NCBI GenBank assembly: GCA_015680685.1
Contig: MNCI01035792.1
Location: 1-47,174 of the forward strand
DNA length: 47,174 nt
Direction: 5' to 3'
DNA from: Gnetum montanum
Taxonomy: Eukaryota; Streptophyta; Gnetopsida; Gnetales; Gnetaceae
Part shown: in pieces, positions 23,010-34,190 of the stretch
How the letters are laid out: every line of letters begins with the position of its first letter
Numbering within the stretch: position 1 is the first letter of the stretch
Position numbers and translations under genes: made by a program
Notes under the pieces: model-generated
The model's input: only the letters and a program-made list of their open reading frames with translations
What the model was told of the DNA's origin: nothing
Databases searched by the model: none

Positions 23010-25650
23010 CTAATGTTCTAATGTTTGATGGAGTCGACACCTTCCATGGACAGGGTAGTTACGGAAACATTTGATTTGCCTTGACATACCAGGCCGCAAA
23101 TAGCCGTCGTTCCTCCTCATAGGCTCTGGCTTTGTCTCTGTACTCTTTAAAATCTGCAAGCGTCGAGCCAAATCTGTTGCGACATCTTTTTGGCCTTGGT
23201 AGCTTGCCTTCACCACCTCAAGCTTAGAATTTGCAATCTCCAATTTTTGCAATATCTTCTTGTGTTCTGCAAATTCTGTTTCATATTTGACATAGGTGGT
23301 AGCTACCTGTTGCTTGAGCTTTGTTCTCAGGCATCTTGCTGTTAACATGGCAAGGTTGGCATACCGCAAGTTTGCCAACTCCATGTATTCTGTAAGATCT
23401 TGGATCCACAGGTCCCGGTTCTTAACTTTCACCTAGTGGGCAAATGCATATGTGTCCAATATGGCCCGCCAGTCAGTGTGTTGAGCACTGATAGCATTGA
23501 TGTGGGCCTTGGCCATATGGATCTTCTTCTCAAGGATCTATTTGTACATCCCCACCTGGTCTCAGAAGTGCTCCTTTAGCTTTTCATGTCATTTAGCCTC
23601 ATTTTGCCACGTGCTTATTTTGATAGCTGTCTTCTGACGGATTGTGCGTACCTCCTCCATTGAGAGGGTTCGATTCTCCCTAGCTAAATGGCTCATATCT
23701 TGGTTGACCCAGATGAATTATTCTCGTAACTAATGGAAATGTTCTTCAAGAACATTCTTTTGCTTCTCCATAGTGGTCAACCAAAGGTTGTCGGCAACAA
23801 GCTACTTGTTTTCCTCCTGTAAGGCCTTGAGTGTCTTAATATGCGCATGAGTTTGTGCCTATGCTACAGAGGCATCCCAAAAAACCTTCTCTTTTTCCTC
23901 AGCCACCTTCTTCTTCTCCGTTAGTAGTTTGGTTAGTTGCTCAGTTTTAAAATTATCTAGTTGGTCTGCGAGAACAAATTGCAAAGGGTCTCACTGTGCT
24001 GCTTGTAGGGTCACGAGCTGCTCTTACAATTTCTGCACCTCTGCTTCAACATGCTTGACCCTCACTTCTGTTAAGACTAGCTTCCCCTTAGTGGAAATGA
24101 GGTCTGATTGAATTGCTGTAACATCTTGAGGGATGTCAAACAGAGACATTATTATTTGTCCTGTTTGTAGCAATCGATGAAGCGCATCCTCATGTTCCGT
24201 AGGAGTCATTGAGGTTCCAGCCAAAGTTTGAGGATCCCGTGCTCCCGTGAGATCTGTTGGTGGCACAACAGGTACATTGAACGATTCTTTAATGTGGTCT
24301 GCGACCACTTCTGCAGCTCCCTCGGCATCCTGGTGTTGCATGACAACCACAGTGGCCCCTTCACTAGTTTCTAATTGCACTTGGAAAGATGCTGCGTTTC
24401 TTGAGATCTGTTGTGACCAAGTACTTTCCTCTTCTCCTGTATGAATAGACACTTCACCCCTTGCACGATCCAAAGAAACTATGGGCTGTATGACATCATC
24501 AATGACGTGGAAGAGATTTACGTCATCACGACTTCCCCAACTGATTTTCTCAGCGATGGCTCATTGACGGTCTATAATCTTGCGACGACGGTGGTTGATC
24601 CTAACCTATGCTAGGCCCTGCTTCCTATTGTTGGTTGGGTCCCGTACTTGGAGGTTGGTTGGGTCCTGCAAGTTGGGTTGCAATTGGCCCTGCCATCTGT
24701 TCTTGTTCTTGTTCTGGGCCCAGCGTCTCACCAGTGATTTTCCTTGCGGCTGGTGGCTTTAACAGTTCAGCATATGAAGCATTTTGGGCTTTTCGGAGGA
24801 CATCATTAGTGTATCCTCTGATACTAGCACGTTGGCACAACTTCCTAATAAGACAAGGGAAGGGCAAGGCAAGCTTCCCTGTCTTTCGTTCTTCAAACTG
24901 CCTCAGGATCTCCATAAGTTATAGATGAGGTAGGTTAGCATTAACCTTTCCCATCAGTACTGCACATCCTCTTGCCGCATATGTTGAGATTCTTTTTAAG
25001 CCCTTCGTGGGGAAGAGGTGATACATTCCAATTTTGAAGTAGATCCTCTCTTCCGTCGTCAACTCTCCAAATGCCTTATCCCTGCCATATGCCCTTTCCA
25101 ACCAAACTCGTCGCACATCGGGGTCTGAATAGGTAGACAACTGAGCAACCTTGGGCCTTGTATTCAAGAGGTTTAATGCTTCCAAAATGGCTTGCGCGGA
25201 GAAATTGACTGTCACACCACAAATATTGACGGTGGTGCCTTGTTCTCTATTGTGCTAGAATTGGTACGTCTCCCCTAGGTACCAGGCACCACTTTCAGAG
25301 AGGGTAGGCCATGAGGGAGACCCTTTGAGGTGATTCCTAACAGCCTCAGGAGCAAACTCTACAAAAGATTCAAAGTTTAATTCCATAATCACTGCAGTGA
25401 ATGTGGACCTTTCATGGATAGCCTGAACACAATCTTGGGGCAATGTGAGATGTTGTCCTTGTTCAGGCGTTGCAGTAGCTCCTCCTTCTGCCTACTCGGA
25501 CTGTACGGTAGGAGGGTCCTCTTGATGAATGCTAAATGATTGTTCCTCTTGTTCTACATGTTGTCCAGCTGGGACTTATTCCTCGCCTCTCCTAGGTTGT
25601 TTACTTCCACCTTGAGCAGGACCTTCCTGTTGTCCACGTTTTGGGACCAT
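23010..25650 (-). pseudogene. Decayed ORF with coiled coil, replaces pol in the LTR element
   Basis: The frame starts at ATG 25650 (MVPKRGQQEGPAQGG, basic) and can be followed for some 850 codons through at least five stops and at least one frameshift between 24625 and 24473. The first third, including FKIGMYHLFPTKGLKRIS and AARGCAVLMGKVNANLPHL, resembles the domain annotated in plants as 'putative plant transposon protein' in Athila-like and related elements. A proline/glutamine-rich linker follows (GPEQEQEQMAGP). The rest is long heptad-rich coiled coil, for example EIANSKLEVVKASYQGQKDV near 23200. No catalytic motif is seen. The function is unknown; a structural or packaging role is only a guess. 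Confidence 0.65.
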
Positions 25651-26089
25651 CTGCAATCACACGGGGTCAAGCGTTAGTATAGTTGCTTTGGAAGTTAAGT
25701 TATACCTTACTACTTGCCTTAATTAATTAACTTATTTTATCTCTGTGTCTTGTTTCCCGAAAGATTATAATAGTGGGTCCTTTTTACTTAGGTGGTTTCC
25801 AATTTTAGTTTCCCGATGTACTTAAGGGGATTCAATTATTTTTGGCACAATTATTCTAAATGTTATAGCTAATTACCCTTGATAGTGTCCTTCGGGCGAT
25901 GATAAATTCCAAAAAAGTTATGTGCTATTCGGCATGTGTCCCTCCCCCACGACTAAGCTGAACACTCCAGGTTCAAGCAGGTTCAAATGGAATTAAAATC
26001 GGAGTACCGACGAGCAAGATATAGGTAGAAAAGCAAGGGTGTCACACTCACAAGTTGTAGAGAAAAATTTGAGAAACTCCCCCACTTGA

Positions 26090-26090
26090 N

Positions 26091-26123
<33 letters not shown>
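26090..26123. other. Run of 33 G after an N, probable assembly artefact
   Basis: One unknown base is followed by 33 uninterrupted G. Natural G runs of this length are rare, and dark-cycle poly-G reads or a bad gap fill would look like this. Length and adjacency are therefore unreliable here. Confidence 0.75.
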
Positions 26124-26125
<2 letters not shown>

Positions 26126-26167
26126 GTATATATAGTCAGGCGGGACGTGATATCGCGACCTAACAAT
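26124..26167 (-). promoter_or_regulatory. Second palindrome-plus-TATA module inside the element
   Basis: On the minus strand it reads TGTTAGGTCGCGATATCACG followed by a TATATATA box at about the spacing seen in the LTRs. It could be the start of another, nested LTR of a related family or an internal promoter; no matching second end was found. Confidence 0.35.
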
Positions 26168-27567
26168 GTTTAGGCCCGAGGGAAAATATCAAATCTTTAG
26201 GGTTTTTTCAAAAGTTAATAATGGGAATCAAGGACATGTGGTAGGTGTTGAGGGGTTCTAGGGTAATTTAACTCGTTTCAAAGGCACAGATATTGATATG
26301 TGGGTGGACTTGAGCAATAAGGCCTTGGGTGGTAAGTGAGAGAAAAAGGCCATGTAATGGTTACATAGGAACGTTGGAATTCGGAGGGATAGTAATAAGG
26401 GAAAGAATGTTATGAAAAATAGGTTGAGGGTAAGAAATGGTGTGTGTGAGCTGTGTCATAAGTGAAAATTACAAAAGATTACACAAGTGGGTCCTCCCTA
26501 AAGCAGGTTCCAACCTATAATGCCCTTGTGTAACCACACTTAGAAGTGTCCGTGGGCACTCAAAGGATTAAATGTAATCTGCACTGGTTCCACAAAACAC
26601 ACACATGTAAATATCACTGGGATGAGGTAAGAATTCTATGCTATACGAGACACAAGTAACAATTACATGAACAATGAGATGAGACGGGGTATAGAAGGGA
26701 TCATAGAGATTGGGACATGAGGTAACCGACCCAGGGCACAATGATTCCTGCGTGTAAAGCATGATTAATGTGTCATTAACCCATCATTCCAAGATCAGGA
26801 CCAAGTCCATTCCTCTGACCAGTGACACCACATTGTTTTATCCCATGATGAGCAACTATGAGAGTACCAAAGCAACAAGGCGTACGATCACTTGGCATTT
26901 TGTTCAAGGGAGGAGTGATTTTTTGCTTTGTGGCACTTCCTTTTTCTGCTTTTCTTTTCTTTTTCTTTTCTTCTCTTTTTTTTTTTCGATTGCTGAATCT
27001 AGAGAAGTTGCCAACCTTCAGGCATGGGTGCATGTCTTTCCAGTGGGACCCCCTAGAACAACATTGGATCTTTGAGTGCCCTTTTGATTACTCTTACTCC
27101 CATTTTTCATTAGATCTACAAGAATCTTAGTACAACCATGTTGCATAACAACTCCCACAGATGTCACCAAAGAGAATCCTCAAGTCCCCTTGATGTCACA
27201 CCCTAATCATTCCCTCTTGGTCCATCCTTCTTCATTCTGGGTACAATGAACACAAAATTAATTTTAAGTTTTAAGAATGTCAAGAATATCATTGTACCCT
27301 CGAACAGAACCTCTTATTTGTAGAATGGATGAGTGGGTGTAATGGGCTTACTATCCACATAATTGATCACTTGAGACTCGATAACATAGAACACATCTCA
27401 ACCAACGATCCACATGAGTGTTTTATTGGTAGATGAGATTACTTACAAAAGCGTAAAAAGATAAAAAGTCAAAATGATAAAACAAGAAATTGAAAATTGA
27501 AGAACTGGAAAACAAAAAAGTTATAAAATTAAAGAAAATAAAAAGTAGTTATTAATCCTACTTATTA

Positions 27568-29458
27568 CTAGAATGGGGGATATCCCCCATAACTAAACAT
27601 TTGAGCATGGCGAGGACTAATAGTTGAAAGATGAGGATCCTTGCATGTTGGAAATATTGGAACTTGGTCATACTTATCCCATTGGGGTTCACACACTTGA
27701 TTATAGTAAGCATAGTGGGGCAATTTGTAAGATGTGGTTCTTGGGTAAAGAGTTGACTCACTATGATGTTTGTGATCGTAAGATGGTATGCAAGGATCGG
27801 GATGTTGCCTTCCATGCCTGTGTTCATTGGGCCGTATGGTTGTTGGAGTGTTAATTGGTGGCCCCAATGAAGTAACATGAGGCGTTGTGTTCGAAGATAA
27901 GGGTGCACCATAGGGTTGGACTTGTGCGGAGTTGGAGGATGCAGTGGCCTTGGAATTGTGTTGTCCCTTCCTAGGGTCATTTCTAAAGAAGGGATGCCTT
28001 TGATGTTGCTGAGGTCTCTCACTGCTATTGGCAATAGTAGCACAAGTAACGTTCGGGGGTTGTTGCTGGGGTGCAGACACCTTAGGAATAGTTGGTGGCG
28101 ATGTAGAAGGAGGGAAAGGATGAGAATGTTGAAAATTAGAAGTGTAAGGTGCACAAGGTAGTGGTTGTATTGAGGACATGGGCTGATAGTATTGAGGAGA
28201 ATGATAATGCGATGAGATAGAGTATGTTGGCCCAGTTGGAAAAACAAGGTATTGAACTAGATAAGCATTTGTATTCGAATGATATGAAGGGTGTCTCTAG
28301 TTTAAGGATGGATTCCCCCATGACTGGGATTGTTGCCATTGTGATCGAACACAATATCTCTATATGAACTCGGGATGTAACGTGCTTCCCCAATGCTCAT
28401 ATAAATGTAACAAGATTGGGCATTGGCCCTTGGGGTGATTGTATAGGAAAATGTTGCATTCATGCATGTGATTGTCAGTTGAGCTCTTATTTTCCTTATC
28501 CCTTCTTTCTGATTGTCTACTGATACTTTGTCCTGCTTCTTGGGTTGTCAAAACTCTATTTCCAATGATATCAATAAATTCTCCACACTTTTTATGTGTC
28601 CATTCCAACATCTTATTAATCTTTGCCTCGACTTCCTCTAATGATTGTGGTGNNNNNNNNNNNNNNNNNNNNNNNNNNNNNNNNNNNNNNNNNNNNNNNN
28701 NNNNNNNNNNNNNNNNNNNNNNNNNNNNNNNNNNNNNNNNNNNNNNNNNNNNNNNNNNNNNNNNNNNNNNNNNNNNNNNNNNNNNNNNNNNNNNNNNNNN
28801 NNNNNNNNNNNNNNNNNNNNNNNNNNNNNNNNNNNNNNNNNNNNNNNNNNNNNNNNNNNAGTGCATAATATCTTTCTAAGGCCATGTCCAAGGGTTCATG
28901 TTGTGCTTGTTTCCACTCTTGGATTTGTTTCCTCAAGGCTAACACTCTTGCGTAGGTTTGATATCTTTCGTTAAAGAGTTCTACCATTGTTGACCAACGT
29001 TGTATTGAATTTGGTTTTAATGATCTATACCATACTTTTGCTTGGCCAACAAGTGTCATAGGAAAGAGCTTGAGTTTTTGCCATATGTTATCAATGTTGT
29101 TCCATGTACAGGCATCATAGAAGACTTGTAAATGTTGATGAAGATCTAAGTCATAGCCTCCTGAAAAATTAGGGAAGTTGTTTAAATCGAGCTTGGGTAG
29201 ATGACTCTCTTTACGATGCCTACGGAAGATTCGAACATCCTCTTGTATTTGCGTTAAGCTTGTAGTGGCCAGTAGGGTTTCATCGTCATCGAGTAAGTTA
29301 TGCTTTCGTGCATTGGGATGACGTTGCTTTTGTTTATGTTTATAAGAAACCCCCACCTCAGGTTGTGTACTCCAATCTTCATTGTCATATAATTCGTTGG
29401 TTCTCCAATGAACTTCCTCACTAGGTGTGGCATTATCTTAGTCGTGTAGGAAAGGCAT
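27568..29458 (-). pseudogene. gag of the pol-less LTR element (interrupted)
   Basis: The frame opens at ATG 29458, about 120 bases inside the primer site. The capsid-type retrotransposon gag domain (PF03732 type) is seen at about 29000-29200, in words such as FPMTLVGQAKVWYRSL and ELFNERYQTYARV. A 207-base N gap at 28653-28859 hides the end of this domain and shifts the frame. Beyond it come EEVEAKINKMLEWTHKKCG, a single possible CCHC-like cysteine cluster that does not fit the knuckle spacing, and a long proline/glutamine/histidine-rich tail ending at 27568. Stops near 29440, 28360 and 28300 mean it no longer codes for an intact protein. Gag forms the particle in which the RNA is copied. Confidence 0.8.
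28653..28859. other. Assembly gap (207 N)
   Basis: Unknown bases fall inside gag of the LTR element. The frame before and after differs, so the true length may not be 207. Confidence 0.99.
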
Positions 29459-29580
29459 GGTTGTGAAATTGTGTGTGAATTTATATGTGACCTTCTGTAA
29501 TTATTTCTTCTTAAAAGATATATCATTAATTCCTATACAACAACCTTGTATGATACAACTAATCTAGATAACTAGCACCA

Positions 29581-29598
29581 TCCCTGGCAATGGTGCCA
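29581..29598 (-). promoter_or_regulatory. Primer binding site, Asp-tRNA type, CpG-decayed
   Basis: On the minus strand TGGCACCATTGCCAGGGA begins one base inside the 5' LTR. It differs from the complement of a plant Asp-tRNA 3' end at three positions, each a G to A at a former CpG. This places the element with Tat/Athila-type Ty3/gypsy retrotransposons. Confidence 0.8.
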
Positions 29599-29599
29599 A

Positions 29600-30385
29600 T
29601 GATGAGTGGTGAGGTACCCCTACACTCAACCATACGAATACGAGCGTTACATGCGCGATCTAGTCAAACTTTGCATACAGACTACTTGTGGCATCTAGAC
29701 AGTTAGCCTTAGGTTGCAGTTCGTTGTCTTCCCATCTGGACTAGTGTTAACTTTGTCACGTATGGTTTAGTCCAGAGTGAGGTGTATGATGTGTTCCTAT
29801 GCTAACGCTACTCCTGAAGGCAATGGAAGATAATATTAACTAAGCTAAGAGAGAAGGGTGAGAGAGAATCTAAGCTAGCCTAAGTGTGATGAGCATCCAT
29901 TCCTTAATCATGCGTACACATCTTGGACTTTGTGCACAACTACCACTGGGATTACCAGGCGTAGATCCTAGGTACACTACTGGGTTACCAAGTAGTCACA
30001 CTTAAATTCTCGTGATCAAGTTCATACTCATTTCACATTTAACAAGAGTTTAGGGTAAGAAGATATTAACTAAGAAAGAAGTAAATAACAATTAAATAAA
30101 TAATTAAGCTAAGTGAATGCTGCAATGATGAAGTTATATCGATCTTTTGTTCATGTGCATGTCCAAGTACGTCACACTCGAATAAAGGATGCTCTACAAT
30201 TACAATCACCACATTGCGGGCATACATTGGGAGGAAAGGGTTGAGAGAAGAACTAAAAACTTAACACTTAAACTAAGAACTGAAAAAACTACCTATTAGA
30301 ACTGTCTACCTCTTATTTATAGATGAGGAGACAGGTTGTGATATTGCGTACGCGATATCACGGTCGACTAAATGGTGACTCATCA
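29600..30385 (-). repeat. 5' LTR of the pol-less element
   Basis: A 786-bp LTR from TGATGAG (29600) to CTCATCA (30379-30385) on the plus strand. On the minus strand it has only about 65 bases before the TATA box, so U3 is very short and R-U5 makes up most of the length. Confidence 0.9.
30311..30361 (-). promoter_or_regulatory. LTR core promoter: TATA box and 24-bp palindrome
   Basis: CTATAAATAAGA (30311-30322 on the minus strand) is a good TATA box. Directly upstream, 30338-30361 is a palindrome of two GTGATATYGC half-sites around GTAC, perfect except for one C to T change at a CpG. Confidence 0.65.
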
Positions 30386-30390
30386 ATGAG
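30386..30390. repeat. Target site duplication ATGAG, right copy
   Basis: It pairs with 21910-21914 across the LTR element. Confidence 0.85.
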
Positions 30391-31071
30391 CCATGACCTA
30401 TTAAGTGTCTACAACTTTGTAGTGCATGATGTAAACTTGATGTTACCTCTTTTTCATCTCTTTGCATTTGTAATCAATGGATGACATGGTATGAGTGCCA
30501 AATTTTCTATGATGTTAATGCTTCTAAAAAGTTAATTCTTTTATTTTTTGCATAGTTTGAATAGAACTTTAACTATTTAGGATTGATGACCATTCACTTT
30601 TTCCATTCTAGCCTAAGCTTCACTAAACTATTATTAGTTCTAATGCTAGTATTTGGCCAAGATCCAATTTCTTTGTAATGTCAACAATGATGTGCATATT
30701 TATGAAAGAATTGAATTCAAACTATATGAAATGGTTCCACTCCAAAAATTAAGCATTTTTTCATGGTATTTGATTCATTAAGGTTTGCCTATTGGTATTT
30801 GTTGCTCTCACTTGAGTGTTTATGACTCTAGATGCTATCTTTGCAACATGGAATTCTCATTTATCCACTAGTTTTTAACTTATAGTTTTTTGTCTTGGTG
30901 CAACTTATATTTACATTGTTTTAAGCCAAGATTGGATGATGTTTTATTTAGTGATACTCCTCAACTTAAAATTTTTTTGCTTCAAACTCAAAATTACTTT
31001 CATCTCCTTATTCTTTATGCCATTTAGAAATTTCAATATAATGTGGTTTATCACAAAGATTCTCTAGAAAT
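30391..31071. other. Intergenic, nothing recognised
   Basis: AT-rich, T-rich sequence with no open frame, splice pattern or repeat that I can name. Confidence 0.7.
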
Positions 31072-31642
31072 TGTCACATCCCCATTCCCAAATGATGTTG
31101 TTGCTTAACAAAGATGGTGCCTCTTCATAATAAGTGTTATTGTTATTGTAACAGGACTCGAAAGGGAAATTGTAATTAAGACTCGAAAGGGTATGTTGTA
31201 ATAACGAACATGTCTCTTAAGGGAACTTTTGGGGGTTTGACTTAAGGCATTTATACTTGGGCTTAGACGTCGTGCCATCATGGAGTGGCGGAGTTGGTAC
31301 AGGCAAGTCACAGGAGCTGGGTGAAGTGAGATAGGAAATGGACTGGCCATCCCTTCTAGCTAGTTAAGGGCCTAACAATGGTGGTAGTGTTGGATTGCCT
31401 CAAATGGGATAAATACCAAAGAAAGAAAACCCCAAGGAACACTCTAAGAGCATGATCTAGATACAATATTTTATATCAATAAAACATTCTTTTCTCTTTT
31501 TGTACTTTTTCTAGTTATTTCTTGTATGCATAATGTTGAATATTATGTATATTTCACATTTGGTTTATTGTCTTCTTATGCATAATGTCTAATATAGTGT
31601 ATATTTGATGTTTGCTATGACATTTGGGAAAGGGATGTCACA
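31072..31642 (+). mobile_element. Solo LTR, probably Ty3/gypsy type
   Basis: The 571-bp unit begins TGTCACATCCCC and ends GGGATGTCACA, with imperfect inverted ends of about 22 bp. It has a TATA-like 'catttatac' near 31240 and an AATAAA at about 31479, the layout of an LTR. The flanks gaaat (31067-31071) and aaaat (31643-31647) could be a target duplication with one change. No partner LTR or interior is present. A MITE with long terminal repeats is the alternative. Confidence 0.6.
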
Positions 31643-31647
31643 AAAAT

Positions 31648-34190
31648 ATTCTTCTTTTGTTTGCCCAGTATGACATTATTCAACAACTCATGCTTCAATT
31701 GTAGCATTGAATGTATCCCTCTTTAGTTTCTTTGTTTTCTATTTCTAGGAAATCTTTAATAGGAAGCAAAAAACTTGAGATAATGTGTTTAAAAGAGGGC
31801 AAGGTCTAATCCTTTTCCTACTTAAGAGGGGAGGCTTTTTAGGGTTGGTTGTAAGGATGAAAACTTGAAAAGATATCACCAAAACCATTGGATCTTTCCT
31901 ATTCTATTGTGTTGGTGTTTCATCTCTCTTTGGTGTTCCTTGATGGTTTCTATTGTGTTCAACACCTTCCATCAAGTTGCAAACCCAAACCCAAATGTGA
32001 TGTAAAATGAATTTGTGAAACTTTATACAATCAAATAATATTATTTAAAATAGGAAAATAATAAATTTTTTTTTGAAATGCTCTATAAAGTTGATGCATC
32101 TAATAACCATGATTAGGAAGCTCTACTTTGGCATCCTCTTCTCTTATATTATTATTGATTTGTATTATTTATCATGACTAGGAAGCTCTCCCTTGGTGTT
32201 ATGACCAAACAAAAATTATTTAATGTGACTAAGAAAACACCCTCTTTGGTCAAGTGGTAGTTGGCCTTTCAACAAAAATGATATATAATGAATTATATGC
32301 TAGGCTATTAGTAGTAATGTATGTGTTGATGCCGAGGTTGTAACTTATCCTACCTTTGTAGGAACTTATCTCATTCTATGATTACATGTTTACTAGAATA
32401 GCACCTTGGTGTGATTAGTGAACTATCATTGTATTGTTAATCTTAGATCAAACCACCTATATGTTTATCAAACTATATATATGTTTTAGCAAGGCAAGTA
32501 GGTTATCCAAATGTATAAATGGAGTAAACTAGGTCACCAAGTGCCACTTGCATTGTGCCCTTGGAAGCTAGGTCACCAAGTGCCCCTTGCATTGTGCTGA
32601 TTGGCTCCCCTAAAAAATGCAGATTATTACACCTAACATTGTAAGGGTTGAGGCTCCATGGAAGACCTGCCCATTCAATGTACAAATACCAACTTCTAGA
32701 TCCCATCAGAAGACTAGGCCTGACAAGGTTCTACTGGAAATGCCTCTACCTACACCGCCACCAAACTAATTTACGACCACCAAGGTGATTCTTCGTGTGG
32801 GCTATTTACAATGTTTCCTTCCACAAGGAATGGAGTACCATCTGTAATTACCTATTAAAAGTAAGATAAGAAGCCAATCATTAGGGGTCAGAGTCACTTG
32901 AACGACTAGAGACCCAGGTGAAAGCTAGAGGCACATAAAGCCATTCCAAATGTTACCCAACTACTAGGTTCTGGTTGTAAAAGAAATTGGTTCATTTGGG
33001 TGTCTTACTTCCTGTAATTCGATTAAAACTTAAGAGTACTTTCCAAGACAAGCACTCAAACAAGTCCAGACCAGCTCCGTAGAGAGAATCTTGCAGTATC
33101 TAAATACAAGGATGCCCCTAAAGGAATATGATAGCGAAGATACATGTATCAACCTCAGTAGTAGTTCCAGACGTCGAAAACTTTCTTTCATAGAATACGC
33201 AGCATCCGAGGCTTAACCATAAACATGGTCCAGATAAAAAGTCAAGGATTCTTAGATAAAACATGATCATATTTCTTTATAATTTTTCTAATATGTATCC
33301 CCTCTTTTCTTTGTTCTTGGTCCTCCACATCTCCGTTTAAGATCCTTGAATGCAAGCGGCCGCGACCAAAACTGCATTTCCTGGAACACCGTCCATCTGA
33401 GATTGCGTGTGAAATCACCACAAACAGAAGATGCTTCATCTCCAAAAGAATAACAATCGTTATCCTCTATAGAAAAGGAGACCCAGGGGTCCCTACCAAA
33501 GAAACTCATGAACGAAAAACATTTCAAAATTTAGGAAGTCAAGATCATTCATCATTGGTGGAATGCTGGATACTGTTTATGCATGAAAAGTGCTCATGCA
33601 ATGGAACGCGGCTTAGAAAGAAAAACAGCCCTGCAAGCAAACGCGTCTCATAATGCTAATAGCTGGTATTGGGTTTGCAGAAATCAGGAAATCAGTGAGC
33701 TTTGCTGAATATAATATAAGCCAAGCATGGGATTCCTCTGCTGGCATGTGCCCAAAAGCGCATTTCATCTAAGGAAAAGTATATTAGAGAAAACCTGCAA
33801 TTCAATGCAGGATGGATAGAATTTATGTGGCCTGGATCTCCAACGAGGGAAGAAACATCATGGAAACCAGATTCAGATCTGTCAGTCTGGCCAGTTATAG
33901 TCCAATCAATCAATCAAGCTTTCTGAGCCAATCACGGAAAAAAAGATTATCCCAAAGGTCTGAACAGGATTACCCACCTGTCATGGCTGACAATGCGGAA
34001 GAACTTAAATTAAAGACACAAATCCAGCTTCTCATTCTTAGACTTCTGTCATTTTTTAGATTATGTCAGTGCTGTTTGCCCACTTAAAGTAAAAGTAAAG
34101 AAGGAATTGAAGTGGGATCTGGGTTAATTCTATTTTCCTCTGGCCCCGTCCTACTGACGTTGTTGGTCCTCCTCGAGATAGGAGCCCATT
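31648..34190. other. Intergenic region upstream of the SKS gene
   Basis: AT-rich up to about 32500, then mixed. Open frames at 33242-33913 on the minus strand are short, overlap each other and show no known domain. A short direct repeat is at 32529-32598. GC-richer sequence near 33350-33650 has no clear identity. Confidence 0.5.
32529..32598. repeat. 39-bp tandem repeat
   Basis: ctaggtcaccaagtgcc starts at 32529 and 32568, and both copies run on to 'cttgcattgtgc' with one difference. Confidence 0.8.

Larger units (their letters stand above)
25651..27557. other. Non-coding middle of the LTR element
   Basis: No protease or pol motif is found in any frame. It holds a suspect poly-G run at 26091-26123, a palindrome-plus-TATA module at 26124-26167, a pyrimidine-rich stretch at 26940-26987 and A-rich sequence at 27420-27550. 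It may mark the place where pol was lost. Confidence 0.6.
21915..30385 (-). mobile_element. LTR retrotransposon lacking pol, Ty3/gypsy-related (8.5 kb)
   Basis: Two LTRs (21915-22690 and 29600-30385) of 776 and 786 bp, starting TGATGAG on the plus strand and ending CTCATCA, flank about 6.9 kb and sit between 5-bp target duplications. Read on the minus strand the order is LTR, Asp-tRNA-type primer site, gag with a proline/glutamine-rich tail, about 1.9 kb of non-coding DNA, a decayed coiled-coil ORF, a purine tract and the second LTR. No protease, reverse transcriptase, RNase H or integrase motif is seen, so it should depend on a partner element. The primer site suggests the Tat/Athila side of Ty3/gypsy. 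By eye the LTRs differ at roughly 8 percent of sites, so the insertion is old. Confidence 0.88.

Noticed and set aside
24580-24928. Plus-strand open frames opposite the coiled-coil ORF
   Set aside because: They are antisense shadows of the minus-strand frame and have Trp/Cys-rich low-likelihood content.
26091-26123. G-quadruplex or telomere-like signal
   Set aside because: A pure G run after an N is better explained as an assembly or sequencing artefact.
27624-28161. Plus-strand open frames opposite gag
   Set aside because: They mirror the proline/glutamine-rich gag tail on the minus strand, which has the family features.
28472-28879. Open frames spanning the N gap
   Set aside because: Most of their length is unknown bases, so they show nothing.
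33242-33913. Minus-strand gene upstream of SKS
   Set aside because: The frames overlap in different phases with no start context or known domain, so no gene is called.
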